From NCBI RefSeq assembly GCF_001423485.1, contig NZ_LMOD01000001.1, positions 564,617 through 628,616 on the forward strand: a DNA stretch of 64,000 bases, read 5' to 3'. Source of the stretch: Microbacterium sp. Leaf320. GTDB taxonomy: Bacteria > Actinomycetota > Actinomycetes > Actinomycetales > Microbacteriaceae. The notes below the pieces were generated by a model. The model worked only from the letters and a program-made list of their open reading frames with translations. It was not told the DNA's origin and searched no databases. Positions within the stretch are counted from its first letter, which is position 1, and every line of letters starts with the position of its first letter. A program made the translations under genes and the position numbers. Below are positions 46,951 through 55,103 of the stretch, piece by piece.

Positions 46951-47670
46951 TCACACCTTGCGGCGGTAGGCCAGCACGGAGACGATGAGCGCGGCGACGC
47001 CCGCGACAAGGCCGCCTGCGCCCAGCGTCGTGCCGAGCGCGTTCGAGGCCCCTGAGTCATCGGCGGCAGCGGAATCGGCGTCGCCCGGGTCTCCGGCGTC
47101 CTCCGCAGCGCTGTGCTCGCCGTGGCTGTCAGTGGCCGCGGCGGCGACCTCGACCACGGGAGCGGGCGCGTCGAGGCTGTGGGGGTCCTCGCCGTCCTCT
47201 GCGAGCTGCGTCCATTCGGTGCTGCCGTCCACACAGGTCTGGATCACGGGGAACGCGAGGGATTCGGGGGTGTTCTCATCGAGACCGACCGACATGCTGA
47301 CGGCGCCGCGCAGCTCGTTCGGCACCGGTGTCACGGCGGTGTAGGTCACGGCGCTGACGAGGCCGTCATCGCCCTTCTCGATGCCGATCGTCCAGTCGCT
47401 GTCCATCGTGGGGGCGACCGAGGAGAGGCCCTCCGGCATCGTCACCTTCAGCGAGGTGGTCGGCGAGTTGTCGCATCCGTGGGCGAACGAGAAGGTGAGC
47501 ACGCCGTGGTCGCCCGCGGTGAGCTCGTCGGGGCTGACGCTCACGTGTGCACTGGCCATCGCGGGGATCGCGAGGGCGAGCACGGCGCCTCCGACGAGTC
47601 CGGCGGTGAGGGTGCGGCGGGCGGTGAGGGTGCGGCGGGCGGTGAGGGTGCGGCGGGTGGTGGAACGCAT
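46951..47670 (-). CDS. YcnI-family copper-associated membrane protein (DUF1775)
   Basis: 239 residues. A signal peptide with repeated RRTLTA is followed by the mature AHVSVSPDELTAGDHG, whose N-terminal His is the copper ligand in this family. An FAHGCDNSPTTSLKVTMPEG strand carries the DUF1775 core; a Ser/Ala/Asp linker and a C-terminal helix (GGLVAGVAALIVSVLAYRRKV) anchor it. ATG 47670 has AGGAG 7 nt upstream; an earlier ATG at 47721 lacks one. The next minus-strand gene, 91 nt upstream, is a small His-containing membrane protein. Confidence 0.9.
   Translation of the reverse strand: MRSTTRRTLTARRTLTARRTLTAGLVGGAVLALAIPAMASAHVSVSPDELTAGDHGVLTFSFAHGCDNSPTTSLKVTMPEGLSSVAPTMDSDWTIGIEKGDDGLVSAVTYTAVTPVPNELRGAVSMSVGLDENTPESLAFPVIQTCVDGSTEWTQLAEDGEDPHSLDAPAPVVEVAAAATDSHGEHSAAEDAGDPGDADSAAADDSGASNALGTTLGAGGLVAGVAALIVSVLAYRRKV
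47604..47657 (-). repeat. three 18-bp tandem repeats in the YcnI signal peptide
   Basis: Units at 47604-47621, 47622-47639 and 47640-47657 are identical (plus strand CGGTGAGGGTGCGGCGGG) and encode RRTLTA three times. They lengthen the basic n-region and may vary in number between strains. Confidence 0.9.
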
Positions 47671-47761
47671 GGTGGAACTCCTGATTGCTGTCATACGGGC
47701 GCGCAGAGATGAGCGCGGCATCCGCGGGGTGAGGAAACGCCTCGATGAGGCGACGGGGTGA

Positions 47762-48334
47762 TCAGGCGATCGCCGGGGGTCCTCGACGTGACAGGGAGGT
47801 GGAGAGGGCGCGATCCACCAGCAGAGGCAGCGCGACGACGGGAGGGGCCGGAAGTCGGTGACTCGGGCGGAACGCGGTGGCCGCGCGGCGCAGCCGCGCC
47901 TTCACCCACCCGGCGACCGCACGCACCATCGATTCGCCATGCCAGACGAGCGCAGTCGTGATGACCGCGGCGCCCAGGTGGCCGTTCACCATGAGCAGGT
48001 CGGGAGCAGTCGCCGCAGCCATCGGGCTGAGGGCTGAGAGATCGAGGTGATGCTGGTGCCCCGAGAGCACGGTGGTCCCGGTCGGAGTGCCCAGCAGCTG
48101 GAACACGACGTGGAAGGCTGCCTGGCTGACCAGCACAGTCGCCGCGACTCGAAGCCGTGAGGCGCGCCCGCCGATGATCAGAGCGGCGATCGGGACGACG
48201 AGCGTCATGACCGAGATGACCAGCAGCGGATGAGGCGCTGCGCCCCCGGCGACCGTGTGGGACGTCGCCGCGAGGAGAGTGGCGACCGCCGATGCCGAAG
48301 CCGCGCGCAGGAGTCGCAGCTGGCGGGAGGTCAC
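47762..48334 (-). CDS. small membrane protein next to ycnI
   Basis: 190 residues with about four hydrophobic helices (LLVISVMTLVVPIAALIIGG, VAATVLVSQAAFHVVFQLLG, GHLGAAVITTALVWHG and others) and a basic C-terminal tail. His residues cluster in a loop (SGHQHHLDL). I recognise no family. Its position just upstream of ycnI suggests metal or copper handling. GTG 48334 lies exactly 6 nt after TAGGCT. Confidence 0.65.
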   Translation of the reverse strand: MTSRQLRLLRAASASAVATLLAATSHTVAGGAAPHPLLVISVMTLVVPIAALIIGGRASRLRVAATVLVSQAAFHVVFQLLGTPTGTTVLSGHQHHLDLSALSPMAAATAPDLLMVNGHLGAAVITTALVWHGESMVRAVAGWVKARLRRAATAFRPSHRLPAPPVVALPLLVDRALSTSLSRRGPPAIA

Positions 48335-48340
48335 CCGACA

Positions 48341-48346
48341 AGCCTA
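48341..48346 (-). promoter_or_regulatory. -10 box TAGGCT, leaderless start
   Basis: TAGGCT on the minus strand ends 6 nt before the GTG of the ycnI-neighbour gene. Confidence 0.55.
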
Positions 48347-48404
48347 CTGGGCGTGCTCGGCGGGCCCCGTCGCGGCGTGGGGCTTATTCCTAGGCTGCGA
48401 GCAC

Positions 48405-48410
48405 TAGCTT
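48405..48410 (+). promoter_or_regulatory. -10 box TAGCTT, leaderless start of rseP
   Basis: TAGCTT is followed after 6 nt (GGGGGA) by the GTG at 48417. Confidence 0.55.
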
Positions 48411-48416
48411 GGGGGA

Positions 48417-49733
48417 GTGGAAGCACTGCTCTATCTGGGTGGCATCGTGTTCATGCTGATCGGCCTCGGCCTCTCGATCGGCCTGCACGAGGTCGGCCAC
48501 CTCCTGCCCGCGAAGCTGTTCGGCGTTCGTGTCGGCCAGTACATGATCGGCTTCGGGCCGAGGCTCTGGTCCAAGCGCATCGGTGAGACGGAGTACGGCT
48601 TCAAGCTCCTGCCGCTGGGCGGCTTCATCTCGATGTCGGGGATGTATCCGGCATCCACCGCGTCGGGACCCGCGAAGGGCATCTTCCGGGCTCTCGTGCA
48701 GGACGCACGATCCGCGAACGACGAGACGATCGCGGAGGGTGCCGAGGACCGCGTCTTCTACCGCCTGCCCGTGTGGAAGCGCGTCATCGTGATGCTCGGC
48801 GGCCCGCTGATGAACCTCCTCCTCGCAATCGTCATCTTCACCGTCCTGGTGTCGGGTATCGGCGTGCAGCAGGGAACGACGACGATCGCATCCGTCAGCG
48901 AGTGCGTGCTTCCGGCCGGGTCCACGGCGACGGAGTGCTCGGCCGATGATCCGGCGACGCCGGCCGCGGAGGCGGGGATCAAGCCTCGCGACGTGCTGGT
49001 GTCGGTGGGTGGTCAGCCGGTGTCGACCTTCGCAGAGGCGACGGCGATCGTGCAGGCGGCTCCGGGCGAGACTCTCGATCTTGTCGTCCTCCGCGACGGC
49101 GCAGAGAAGACGCTGAGCATCACGCCGATCGAGGCTGAGCGCACCATCACGGATGCGAGCGGCCAGCCTGTCATCGGCGACGACGGCCAGCCCGTGGTCA
49201 AGGAGGTCGGTTACGTCGGCATGGCCGCGCAGATGGGCTTCGTGCAGCAGCCGTTGTCAGCCGGCCCGCAGATGGCCGGTGACACCGTGGCTCGCGTCGG
49301 CTCGATGATCCTGACGCTCCCCGTCCGCATCTGGGAGACGGGTGTGTCCCTGGTGACAGGCAGCGAGCGCGATCCGAACGGACCGCTGAGCGTCGTGGGC
49401 GTCGGTCGTATCGCCGGCGAGGTCGCAGCCACGGATGCGCCGGTCCTCAACCGCTTCTCCGTGCTGCTCGGCCTGCTCGGCTCGCTGAACGTCGCGCTCT
49501 TCGTCTTCAACCTCATCCCGTTGCTGCCGCTCGACGGAGGCCACGTCGTCGTGGCGCTCTGGGACGGCATCCGGCGCGCGTGGGCCAAGCTCTTCCGTCG
49601 GCCGCCGCCCGCGCCCGTCGACGCCACCCGGCTCGTGCCGCTCACCGTCGTCGTCGCCACGCTGCTCATCGCGATGGGCGCCGTGCTGCTGCTCGCCGAT
49701 GTGTTCAACCCGGTGAACATCTTCGGGGGCTGA
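48417..49733 (+). CDS. rseP: site-2 metalloprotease RseP/Rip1 (M50)
   Basis: 438 residues. An intramembrane protease that cleaves anti-sigma factors and other membrane proteins. The zinc motif HEVGH is at residues 24-28, a PDZ domain is centred on GIKPRDVLVSVGGQPVSTFAEA, and the C-terminal NLIPLLPLDGGHVVVALWDGI supplies the third zinc ligand. A hydrophilic loop after HEVGH holds GFGPRLWSKRIGETEYGFKLLPLGGF. Start is GTG 48417 after TAGCTT. Order dxr-rseP-ispG is conserved in actinobacteria. Confidence 0.94.
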   Translation: MEALLYLGGIVFMLIGLGLSIGLHEVGHLLPAKLFGVRVGQYMIGFGPRLWSKRIGETEYGFKLLPLGGFISMSGMYPASTASGPAKGIFRALVQDARSANDETIAEGAEDRVFYRLPVWKRVIVMLGGPLMNLLLAIVIFTVLVSGIGVQQGTTTIASVSECVLPAGSTATECSADDPATPAAEAGIKPRDVLVSVGGQPVSTFAEATAIVQAAPGETLDLVVLRDGAEKTLSITPIEAERTITDASGQPVIGDDGQPVVKEVGYVGMAAQMGFVQQPLSAGPQMAGDTVARVGSMILTLPVRIWETGVSLVTGSERDPNGPLSVVGVGRIAGEVAATDAPVLNRFSVLLGLLGSLNVALFVFNLIPLLPLDGGHVVVALWDGIRRAWAKLFRRPPPAPVDATRLVPLTVVVATLLIAMGAVLLLADVFNPVNIFGG

Positions 49734-49789
49734 TCCTGGTCGGCAGCTGATGCTGATTCGGGGACTGAGCGGACCAGCCGCAGCGCCGC

Positions 49790-51673
49790 TCAGGCGAGCG
49801 CGTGCGAAACCAGACGCTCCAGAGTGCGGATGCCGTCCCGCGAGAGGATCGACTCGAGGTGGCCCTGCACCGATGCGAAGTGCTCGCCACGGAGTGCGTA
49901 GACGTCTCCTGACACCGGGTCTGCGGACACCTCGGCGGCGCCCGCGGATGTGGTACCCGGTGCGACCCTGGCGGTGAACGTGTTGTAGAAGCCGATCGAC
50001 GCATCCTCGCCGAACACGGGCACAGCCTTCTGCAACCCCTGGTGCGGCGCACTGAGCGGGGCGAGGCCGATGCCGAGGCTGTCGCTGAGGATCTGATGGC
50101 TCAGGCAGACCGCGAGCAGCGGCGCGCCTTCATCGACGCGGTGCGAGACGACCTGTCGCATCCGGGCGATGCGATCGCTGTCGGTGTCGCGAGGGTCACC
50201 GGGGCCGGGGCCCGCGACGACGAGGTCTGCGGAGTCGAGCTCCGCGTCAGTCACCTCGCCCCATGCCCGGATGGTGACGTCCAGCCCCAGGTGACGGAGC
50301 TGGTGGGCGAGCATCGTCGTGAAGCGGTCCTCGGCGTCGACCACGATCGACGTCTTCCCCGCGAACGGGCCGGTGAGGTCGTCGCCCTGGGGGTTCAGCC
50401 AGAAGTCCGCGAGTCGCGCATTGCGCGAAGAGAGCAGTGCCGCGACCGTGGGGTCAGCGGCGAGGGACTGCGGGGCGCCCGGCGCATCCGCGTCCTCGCG
50501 GGCCTCAGCGGCGCTGTCTCGGTCGATCGCGCCGATCGCACCGAGCACTCCGGCCGCCTTGCCGTGGGTCTCCGACACCTCGCCGTGGGGATCGGAGTGC
50601 CGCACGAGCGTCGCTCCGACGGGCACGCTGAGCGAGCCGTCTTTCAGATAGACCGTGCGGATGAGGATCGGGGCGTCGAGATCGTGCCCGCCTTCGGCGT
50701 TCGGAGTGAACAGCGCTGCGACGCCGGAGTAGTACCCGCGCGGCTTCTTCTCGTGGCGGCGGATGACCGCGCACGCGTTCTGCATCGGCGAGCCGGTGAC
50801 GGTGGGCGCGAACATGGTCTCGCGGAGGATGTCGCGGGGGTCGAGCGCGCTGCGCCCGCGGAGCATGTACTCGGTGTGCGTGAGGCGCGACATCTCCTTG
50901 AGGTGCGGCCCGGTGATGCGACCGCCGTCGGAGCAGACGGCGCTCATCATCTTGAGCTCCTCGTCGACGACCATGAACAGCTCCTCGGTCTCCTTCGTGG
51001 AGGAGAGGAAGTCGACCAGCGTCTCCTTCGTGGCACCGCCGGCGGGGTGCCGGAAGGTGCCCGAGATCGGGTTCATCGTGACGACGCCGCCGCGGGCGAC
51101 GACGTGCGCCTCGGGGCTCGCGCCGACGGCGATGTGCCCGGGGGTGACGACTGCGAATGTCCAGTAGGCGCCGCGCTCGTGCGTGAGCAGCGCGCGGAAC
51201 CACGTCAGGGCGGCCGTGCGGTCGTCGACGTCGATCTCTGCGGTGAAGTCGCGGCGGATGACGAAGTTGGCGCCTTCGCCCCGACCGATCTCTTCGGCGA
51301 TCACGGTCTCGACGATCGCGGCGTACTCCTCATCGGCGATGTCGAATCCGCCGGCGCGGAGGGGGACGGCGGACGACGGCAGCTCGGCGACCAGTTCAGG
51401 AGCAGGCAGGTGCAGGTGCTCGTCGACCACGATGCAGCGCAGCGGCGCCCCGTCATCCTGGGCGACGAATCCTCGCTCGCGCACCTGACGGTAGGGCACC
51501 ATGGCGAAGATCTCGCGCGGAGTCCCGTCGATCGTGAGCGGGATGTCGGCGAGCAGATCGACGTCGACGACCTCACCCGTGAGCAGCTCGACGGTGTCGG
51601 CGCCGTCGCGCGCGATCAGCACGAACGACGCAGTGGGATCTGCGGTGAGCTCGGCAAGACGTGAGAGGGTCAT
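49790..51673 (-). CDS. anthranilate synthase-family TrpE-TrpG fusion (PhzE-like)
   Basis: 627 residues in one chain. The N-terminal chorismate-binding half has SGTFRHPAGG, ELFMVVDEELKMM and TGSPMQNACAVIRRHEKKPRGYY, which match PhzE-type (2-amino-2-deoxyisochorismate synthase) sequences more than classical TrpE. The C-terminal glutamine amidotransferase has VAGPGPGDPRD, AVCLSHQ (nucleophile Cys) and GHLES, so the catalytic triad is kept. ATG 51673 follows AGGAGA. The upstream tryptophan attenuator argues that the product feeds tryptophan synthesis; no phenazine gene is nearby. Confidence 0.85.
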   Translation of the reverse strand: MTLSRLAELTADPTASFVLIARDGADTVELLTGEVVDVDLLADIPLTIDGTPREIFAMVPYRQVRERGFVAQDDGAPLRCIVVDEHLHLPAPELVAELPSSAVPLRAGGFDIADEEYAAIVETVIAEEIGRGEGANFVIRRDFTAEIDVDDRTAALTWFRALLTHERGAYWTFAVVTPGHIAVGASPEAHVVARGGVVTMNPISGTFRHPAGGATKETLVDFLSSTKETEELFMVVDEELKMMSAVCSDGGRITGPHLKEMSRLTHTEYMLRGRSALDPRDILRETMFAPTVTGSPMQNACAVIRRHEKKPRGYYSGVAALFTPNAEGGHDLDAPILIRTVYLKDGSLSVPVGATLVRHSDPHGEVSETHGKAAGVLGAIGAIDRDSAAEAREDADAPGAPQSLAADPTVAALLSSRNARLADFWLNPQGDDLTGPFAGKTSIVVDAEDRFTTMLAHQLRHLGLDVTIRAWGEVTDAELDSADLVVAGPGPGDPRDTDSDRIARMRQVVSHRVDEGAPLLAVCLSHQILSDSLGIGLAPLSAPHQGLQKAVPVFGEDASIGFYNTFTARVAPGTTSAGAAEVSADPVSGDVYALRGEHFASVQGHLESILSRDGIRTLERLVSHALA

Positions 51674-51714
51674 CGGTGTCTCCTGTGCGTGGCTCCGGCT
51701 CGGCTCAACGAAAA

Positions 51715-51733
51715 GACCGCCCCGGAGGCGGTC
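51715..51733 (-). terminator. attenuator terminator hairpin
   Basis: GACCGCC and GGCGGTC form a 7-bp stem with a 5-nt loop, followed by TTTT (51711-51714), a textbook intrinsic terminator rare in this genome's other ends, which lack T-runs. Confidence 0.8.
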
Positions 51734-51761
51734 TGGATTCGTGGGAACGCGAACACACCGC

Positions 51762-51797
51762 CTAAGAGGCGGGCCACCAGGTGAAGTTCGCGAGCAT
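51762..51797 (-). CDS. trpL: trp leader peptide MLANFTWWPAS
   Basis: An 11-residue ORF, ATG 51797 to TAG 51762-51764, with two tandem tryptophan codons at residues 7-8. Segment 1 of the attenuator overlaps its last codons. The ATG lies 9 nt after a GATAGT -10 candidate, so the peptide may be translated from a leaderless transcript. Confidence 0.82.
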   Translation of the reverse strand: MLANFTWWPAS

Positions 51798-51806
51798 GGG
51801 CTGAAA

Positions 51807-51812
51807 ACTATC
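51807..51812 (-). promoter_or_regulatory. -10 box GATAGT of the trp leader
   Basis: GATAGT (minus strand), with TG two bases upstream, is a possible extended -10 box, 9 nt before the leader ATG. Confidence 0.45.
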
Positions 51813-51890
51813 ACACCGCGCACTGTCGCCCCGGCCGGATGACGCGCGTCCGAGCCGCGCGACATCCAGCCTGCGTGCATCCAGGCGGCG

Positions 51891-51896
51891 TAGGCT
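51891..51896 (+). promoter_or_regulatory. -10 box TAGGCT, leaderless start of ispG
   Basis: TAGGCT ends 7 nt before the ispG GTG at 51904. Confidence 0.5.
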
Positions 51897-51903
51897 GGGG
51901 TTT

Positions 51904-53055
51904 GTGCCAGCCGTGAATCTTGGGATGCCGAAGATCCCCGAAGTCCTCGCCCCTCGCCGCAAGTCTCGCCAGATCAAGGTGGGCAAGGTGCTCGTGGGCG
52001 GTGACGCCCCCGTCACCGTGCAGTCCATGACGACCACGAAGACGACGGACATCAACGCGACTCTCCAGCAGATCGCCGAGCTGACCGCATCCGGATGCGA
52101 GATCGTCCGTGTCGCCGTCCCCCATCAGGATGACGCCGACGCGCTGAAGATCATCGCGATGAAGAGTCAGATCCCGGTGATCGCTGACATCCACTTCCAG
52201 CCGCGCTACATCTACACCGCGATCGACGCCGGATGCGGTGCCGTGCGCGTGAACCCGGGCAACATCCGCGAGTTCGACGGCAACGTCGGCAAGATCGCCG
52301 AGGCCGCCAAGGCCGCCGGCGTATCGCTGCGCATCGGCGTGAACGCCGGATCGCTCGACCGCCGGATCCTCACCAAGTACGGCAAGGCGACGGCCGAGGC
52401 CCTCGTCGAGAGCGCCGTCTGGGAGGCCTCGCTGTTCGAGGAGCACGACTTCCACGACTTCAAGATCTCGGTCAAGCACAATGACCCGATCGTCATGGTG
52501 AAGGCCTACCGCCTTCTCGCCGAGCGGGGCGACTGGCCGCTGCACCTCGGTGTGACCGAGGCAGGACCGGCGTTCCAGGGCACGATCAAGAGCGCCACGG
52601 CGTTCGGCATTCTTCTCGGCGAGGGCATCGGCGACACGATCCGCGTGTCCCTCTCGGCGCCGCCCGCCGAAGAGGTCAAGGTCGGGCACCAGATCCTGCA
52701 GTCGCTGAACCTCCGCGAGCGCAAGCTCGAGATCGTCTCGTGCCCGTCGTGCGGACGCGCGCAGGTCGACGTGTACACGCTCGCCGAGAACGTGACCGAG
52801 GGCCTCAAGGACATGACGGTGCCGCTGCGCGTCGCGGTCATGGGCTGCGTCGTGAACGGACCTGGCGAGGCTCGCGAGGCAGACCTCGGGGTCGCTTCCG
52901 GCAACGGCAAGGGCCAGATCTTCGTCAAGGGCGAGGTCATCAAGACCGTGCCTGAGGCCGACATCGTCGCGACACTGATCGAAGAGGCCAACCGGATCGC
53001 CGCGGACATGGGACCGGAGGCGCCGCTCGGCACCGCGCAGGTCATCACGGTCTGA
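51904..53055 (+). CDS. ispG: 4-hydroxy-3-methylbut-2-enyl diphosphate synthase
   Basis: 383 residues. It converts MEcPP to HMBPP in the MEP pathway, using an Fe4S4 cluster. The TIM-barrel half begins [14 protein letters not shown]; the C-terminal half has the cluster cysteines in SCPSCGR and [10 protein letters not shown] plus the conserved Glu. The start is GTG 51904. Together with dxr in this window it covers two steps of the pathway. Confidence 0.96.
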   Translation: MPAVNLGMPKIPEVLAPRRKSRQIKVGKVLVGGDAPVTVQSMTTTKTTDINATLQQIAELTASGCEIVRVAVPHQDDADALKIIAMKSQIPVIADIHFQPRYIYTAIDAGCGAVRVNPGNIREFDGNVGKIAEAAKAAGVSLRIGVNAGSLDRRILTKYGKATAEALVESAVWEASLFEEHDFHDFKISVKHNDPIVMVKAYRLLAERGDWPLHLGVTEAGPAFQGTIKSATAFGILLGEGIGDTIRVSLSAPPAEEVKVGHQILQSLNLRERKLEIVSCPSCGRAQVDVYTLAENVTEGLKDMTVPLRVAVMGCVVNGPGEAREADLGVASGNGKGQIFVKGEVIKTVPEADIVATLIEEANRIAADMGPEAPLGTAQVITV

Positions 53056-53072
53056 GTGTCGGGACGCGTGAG

Positions 53073-53411
53073 ATGACGTCGCCGAAGCCGGCCGTACCAG
53101 CCCCCGTCCAGGCGCTTGTCGATGCGATCAACGCAGCCGACACCGATGCCTTCGTCGGTGCCTTCACTGAAGAGGGCTTCGTGAGCGACTGGGGCACCGT
53201 CAAAGCGGGGCGCGACGGCGTGCGCAGCTGGGCCGACACCGACGCGATCGGCGCCGGAGCCCGGATGAAGGTCCTGTCCGCGACGACGGAGGGCGACACC
53301 ACCCGCATCCGATTCGAGTGGACCAGCAGAGTCTTCACCGGAGAATCCGATGGGATCCTCGTCGTCGACGGGGACAGGCTCGCGAGCTTCACCATCCCGC
53401 CGTCCCACTGA
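53073..53411 (+). CDS. NTF2-like/SnoaL-fold small protein
   Basis: 112 residues of cone-fold type: a first helix (VQALVDAINAADTDAFVGAF), a FVSDWG segment, GRDGVRSWA, and strands ending in VFTGESDGILVVDGDRLASFTIP. Family members include isomerases and orphan ligand-binding proteins; no catalytic residue can be assigned. It follows ispG by 17 nt and may be co-transcribed. Confidence 0.7.
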   Translation: MTSPKPAVPAPVQALVDAINAADTDAFVGAFTEEGFVSDWGTVKAGRDGVRSWADTDAIGAGARMKVLSATTEGDTTRIRFEWTSRVFTGESDGILVVDGDRLASFTIPPSH

Positions 53412-53471
53412 TTCGATCGCACGACCCCTCCTGCGGGGGCGGCGCTCGTCATGAACCTCTCAAGGAGCCCC

Positions 53472-54338
53472 ATGTCCTCGTCAACCGTCGTGTCCTTCGC
53501 CGGCGGCGATGTCTCGGGATCGAGCACTGTCGCCCGGGTCGAATCGACGTCCGCGGGCGCGGTCGTCGTCGTGGACGCGACGCCGTTCCACCCGGTCGAT
53601 CACACCTGGCCGGATCAGCCGGGCGACAGCGGCGAGATCGCTTTCGAGGGGTCCGCCGTCCGCATCACCGAGGCACTGATGGCCGCGGTGTCCGACGAGG
53701 GCGAGTTCGCGGTGGGCTCGGAGATCCCCGTGAAGCGCGGTGCTGAGGGGTGGACCTGGCTCGTCGGGCATCCGCTCGATGGCGAGACCCCGTCCTGGCT
53801 GGTGGAGGGCGCACGCGTGGAGCTGTCGGTCGATTCGTCTCGGCGGGCCGGTCTCAGCCGAGGACACACCGCCTGCCACCTGGCGTCTCTGGCGCTCGAT
53901 CTCGCTCTTGCGGATCTGTGGCGCAAGGATCCGGGCGAGGATGCTCTGGGCACCCCGAACTTCGAGGGCAAGGCCAATCAGTCGAGCCGCATCCATGCGG
54001 ACGGCGCGGTCGACGAGTACCGCCTGGGCAAGAGCCTGCGCAGGGCCGGATTCGACACCGAGACCTTCGCGGCGACAATCGCGGATCGTGAGGCGTCGAT
54101 CAACGCACGGCTGGCCGACTGGGTCGCGTCGGGTGCGTCGAGCCGAGTGGTGACGGAAGGCCCGACGATCGTGGACCGTCGAAGCTGGCACTGCGAGCTT
54201 CCCGACGGTGCGGCGGAGATCCTCTGCGGCGGCACGCACGTGGCATCCCTCGCCGAGTTCGTCTCGATCTCGGTGACGCTCGACCTGACGGATCCGCAGC
54301 TGCTGGTCATGACGACGCGGGCTGTGCCCGCTTCCTGA
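53472..54338 (+). CDS. freestanding alanyl-tRNA editing (AlaX-like) hydrolase
   Basis: 288 residues. The zinc-binding editing domain has the HXXXH-like SRGHTACHLASLAL and CGGTHVAS, matching the AlaRS editing domain that removes Ser or Gly from tRNA-Ala. The N-terminal DATPFHPVDHTWPDQPGDSG segment is the usual beta-barrel lead-in. ATG 53472 has AAGGAG at 53462-53467 and is preferred over ATG 53451. It is a stand-alone version, separate from alaS. Confidence 0.82.
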   Translation: MSSSTVVSFAGGDVSGSSTVARVESTSAGAVVVVDATPFHPVDHTWPDQPGDSGEIAFEGSAVRITEALMAAVSDEGEFAVGSEIPVKRGAEGWTWLVGHPLDGETPSWLVEGARVELSVDSSRRAGLSRGHTACHLASLALDLALADLWRKDPGEDALGTPNFEGKANQSSRIHADGAVDEYRLGKSLRRAGFDTETFAATIADREASINARLADWVASGASSRVVTEGPTIVDRRSWHCELPDGAAEILCGGTHVASLAEFVSISVTLDLTDPQLLVMTTRAVPAS

Positions 54339-54361
54339 CGCAGGTCAGCGCACGCGGTCGT

Positions 54362-55054
54362 TCAGCGCACGAAGCCGCTCTGCACCCGGCCGCCTGCACG
54401 GTCGAGCTCGTCTTCGACACAGGCGGCGAACGTCGCGTAGTCGCGGTCGAGCAGTGGGGTGCTCAGCAGCTCGGTGCGCTCATTGCTGAGGTTCCGGAGC
54501 CGCCTCGGAAGCCATTTGCCCGTCGCGATCCAGCGTCCCTCCCTGAGAAGCATGAGCTCTGCGATCCTCTCGAAAAGGATGGCGGCCTCGACCTGTTGCT
54601 CGAGGGGGTCTGCGGCATCTCGGAGGTCGTCGAGCACGTCGGTGATGACGTAGCGGCGAAACGCGGACTCCTGCGCGCTGAGTGCGGGGCCCGTCTCGAG
54701 GACCGTCTGCCATCGACGGCGGAGAGCGGCGAGGCGGCCGTCGTCTCGGATCGCTGTGCCTTCGACGAGCATGTGCACGGTCACCGGGCGGTGCTGTGCG
54801 ACGCCTCGGTCGGCCCACTCGTCGAAACCTGCCGGCGTGTACGCGAACACCTCGAAGATCTCGCCCTCGAACTCGTGAGTCGAGGCCTCGCTCGTCTGGT
54901 CTTCGGCGTCGAAGAGCCCGTCTCCGATGAGCAGCAGGTCGATGTCGCTCGTCGGGGTGCGCTCGCTGCGTGCGGTGCTGCCAGCCACGATGGCGACGTC
55001 TGCACCGGGGTAGCGGGCGGCGACGAATCGTTCAGCGGCAGCGAGGTGGTACAC
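54362..55054 (-). CDS. nucleotidyltransferase-domain protein
   Basis: 230 residues. The N-terminal part has the polymerase-beta-type motif GSTARSERTPTSDIDLLLIG (GSX10DXD), expected to bind Mg and NTP; a third Asp is less clear. The rest is helical with a FRRYVITDVLDDLRDAADP segment. Without a partner antitoxin gene, a toxin role is not supported; DNA- or RNA-modifying roles are possible. GTG 55054 lies exactly 6 nt after TACGCT, which fixes this start over a much longer shadow frame. Confidence 0.75.
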   Translation of the reverse strand: MYHLAAAERFVAARYPGADVAIVAGSTARSERTPTSDIDLLLIGDGLFDAEDQTSEASTHEFEGEIFEVFAYTPAGFDEWADRGVAQHRPVTVHMLVEGTAIRDDGRLAALRRRWQTVLETGPALSAQESAFRRYVITDVLDDLRDAADPLEQQVEAAILFERIAELMLLREGRWIATGKWLPRRLRNLSNERTELLSTPLLDRDYATFAACVEDELDRAGGRVQSGFVR

Positions 55055-55060
55055 GCCGCA

Positions 55061-55066
55061 AGCGTA
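55061..55066 (-). promoter_or_regulatory. -10 box TACGCT, leaderless start
   Basis: TACGCT on the minus strand ends 6 nt before the GTG of the nucleotidyltransferase gene. Confidence 0.5.
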
Positions 55067-55103
55067 ACGTCCGTCCGTGCGCGTTCCGGCGTCAGTGGAG
55101 CGC

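Larger units (their letters stand above)
51711..51800 (-). promoter_or_regulatory. tryptophan attenuator of the TrpE-TrpG gene
   Basis: Read on the minus strand: a leader ORF with TGG TGG, then segment 1 (CCGCCT, 51767-51772), segment 2 (AGGCGGT, 51757-51763), segment 3 (ACCGCCT, 51726-51732) and segment 4 (GGCGGTC, 51715-51721) followed by TTTT. 1:2 and 3:4 pair, and 2:3 also pairs over 7 bp, so the anti-terminator and terminator exclude each other. When tryptophan is scarce the ribosome stalls at the TGG codons over segment 1, 2:3 forms and transcription continues. Confidence 0.82.

Noticed and set aside
54362..55054. Nucleotidyltransferase toxin of a MenA/AbiEii-type toxin-antitoxin pair
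   Set aside because: No partner antitoxin gene is adjacent on the same strand; the neighbours are a Nudix protein and an AlaX-like gene.
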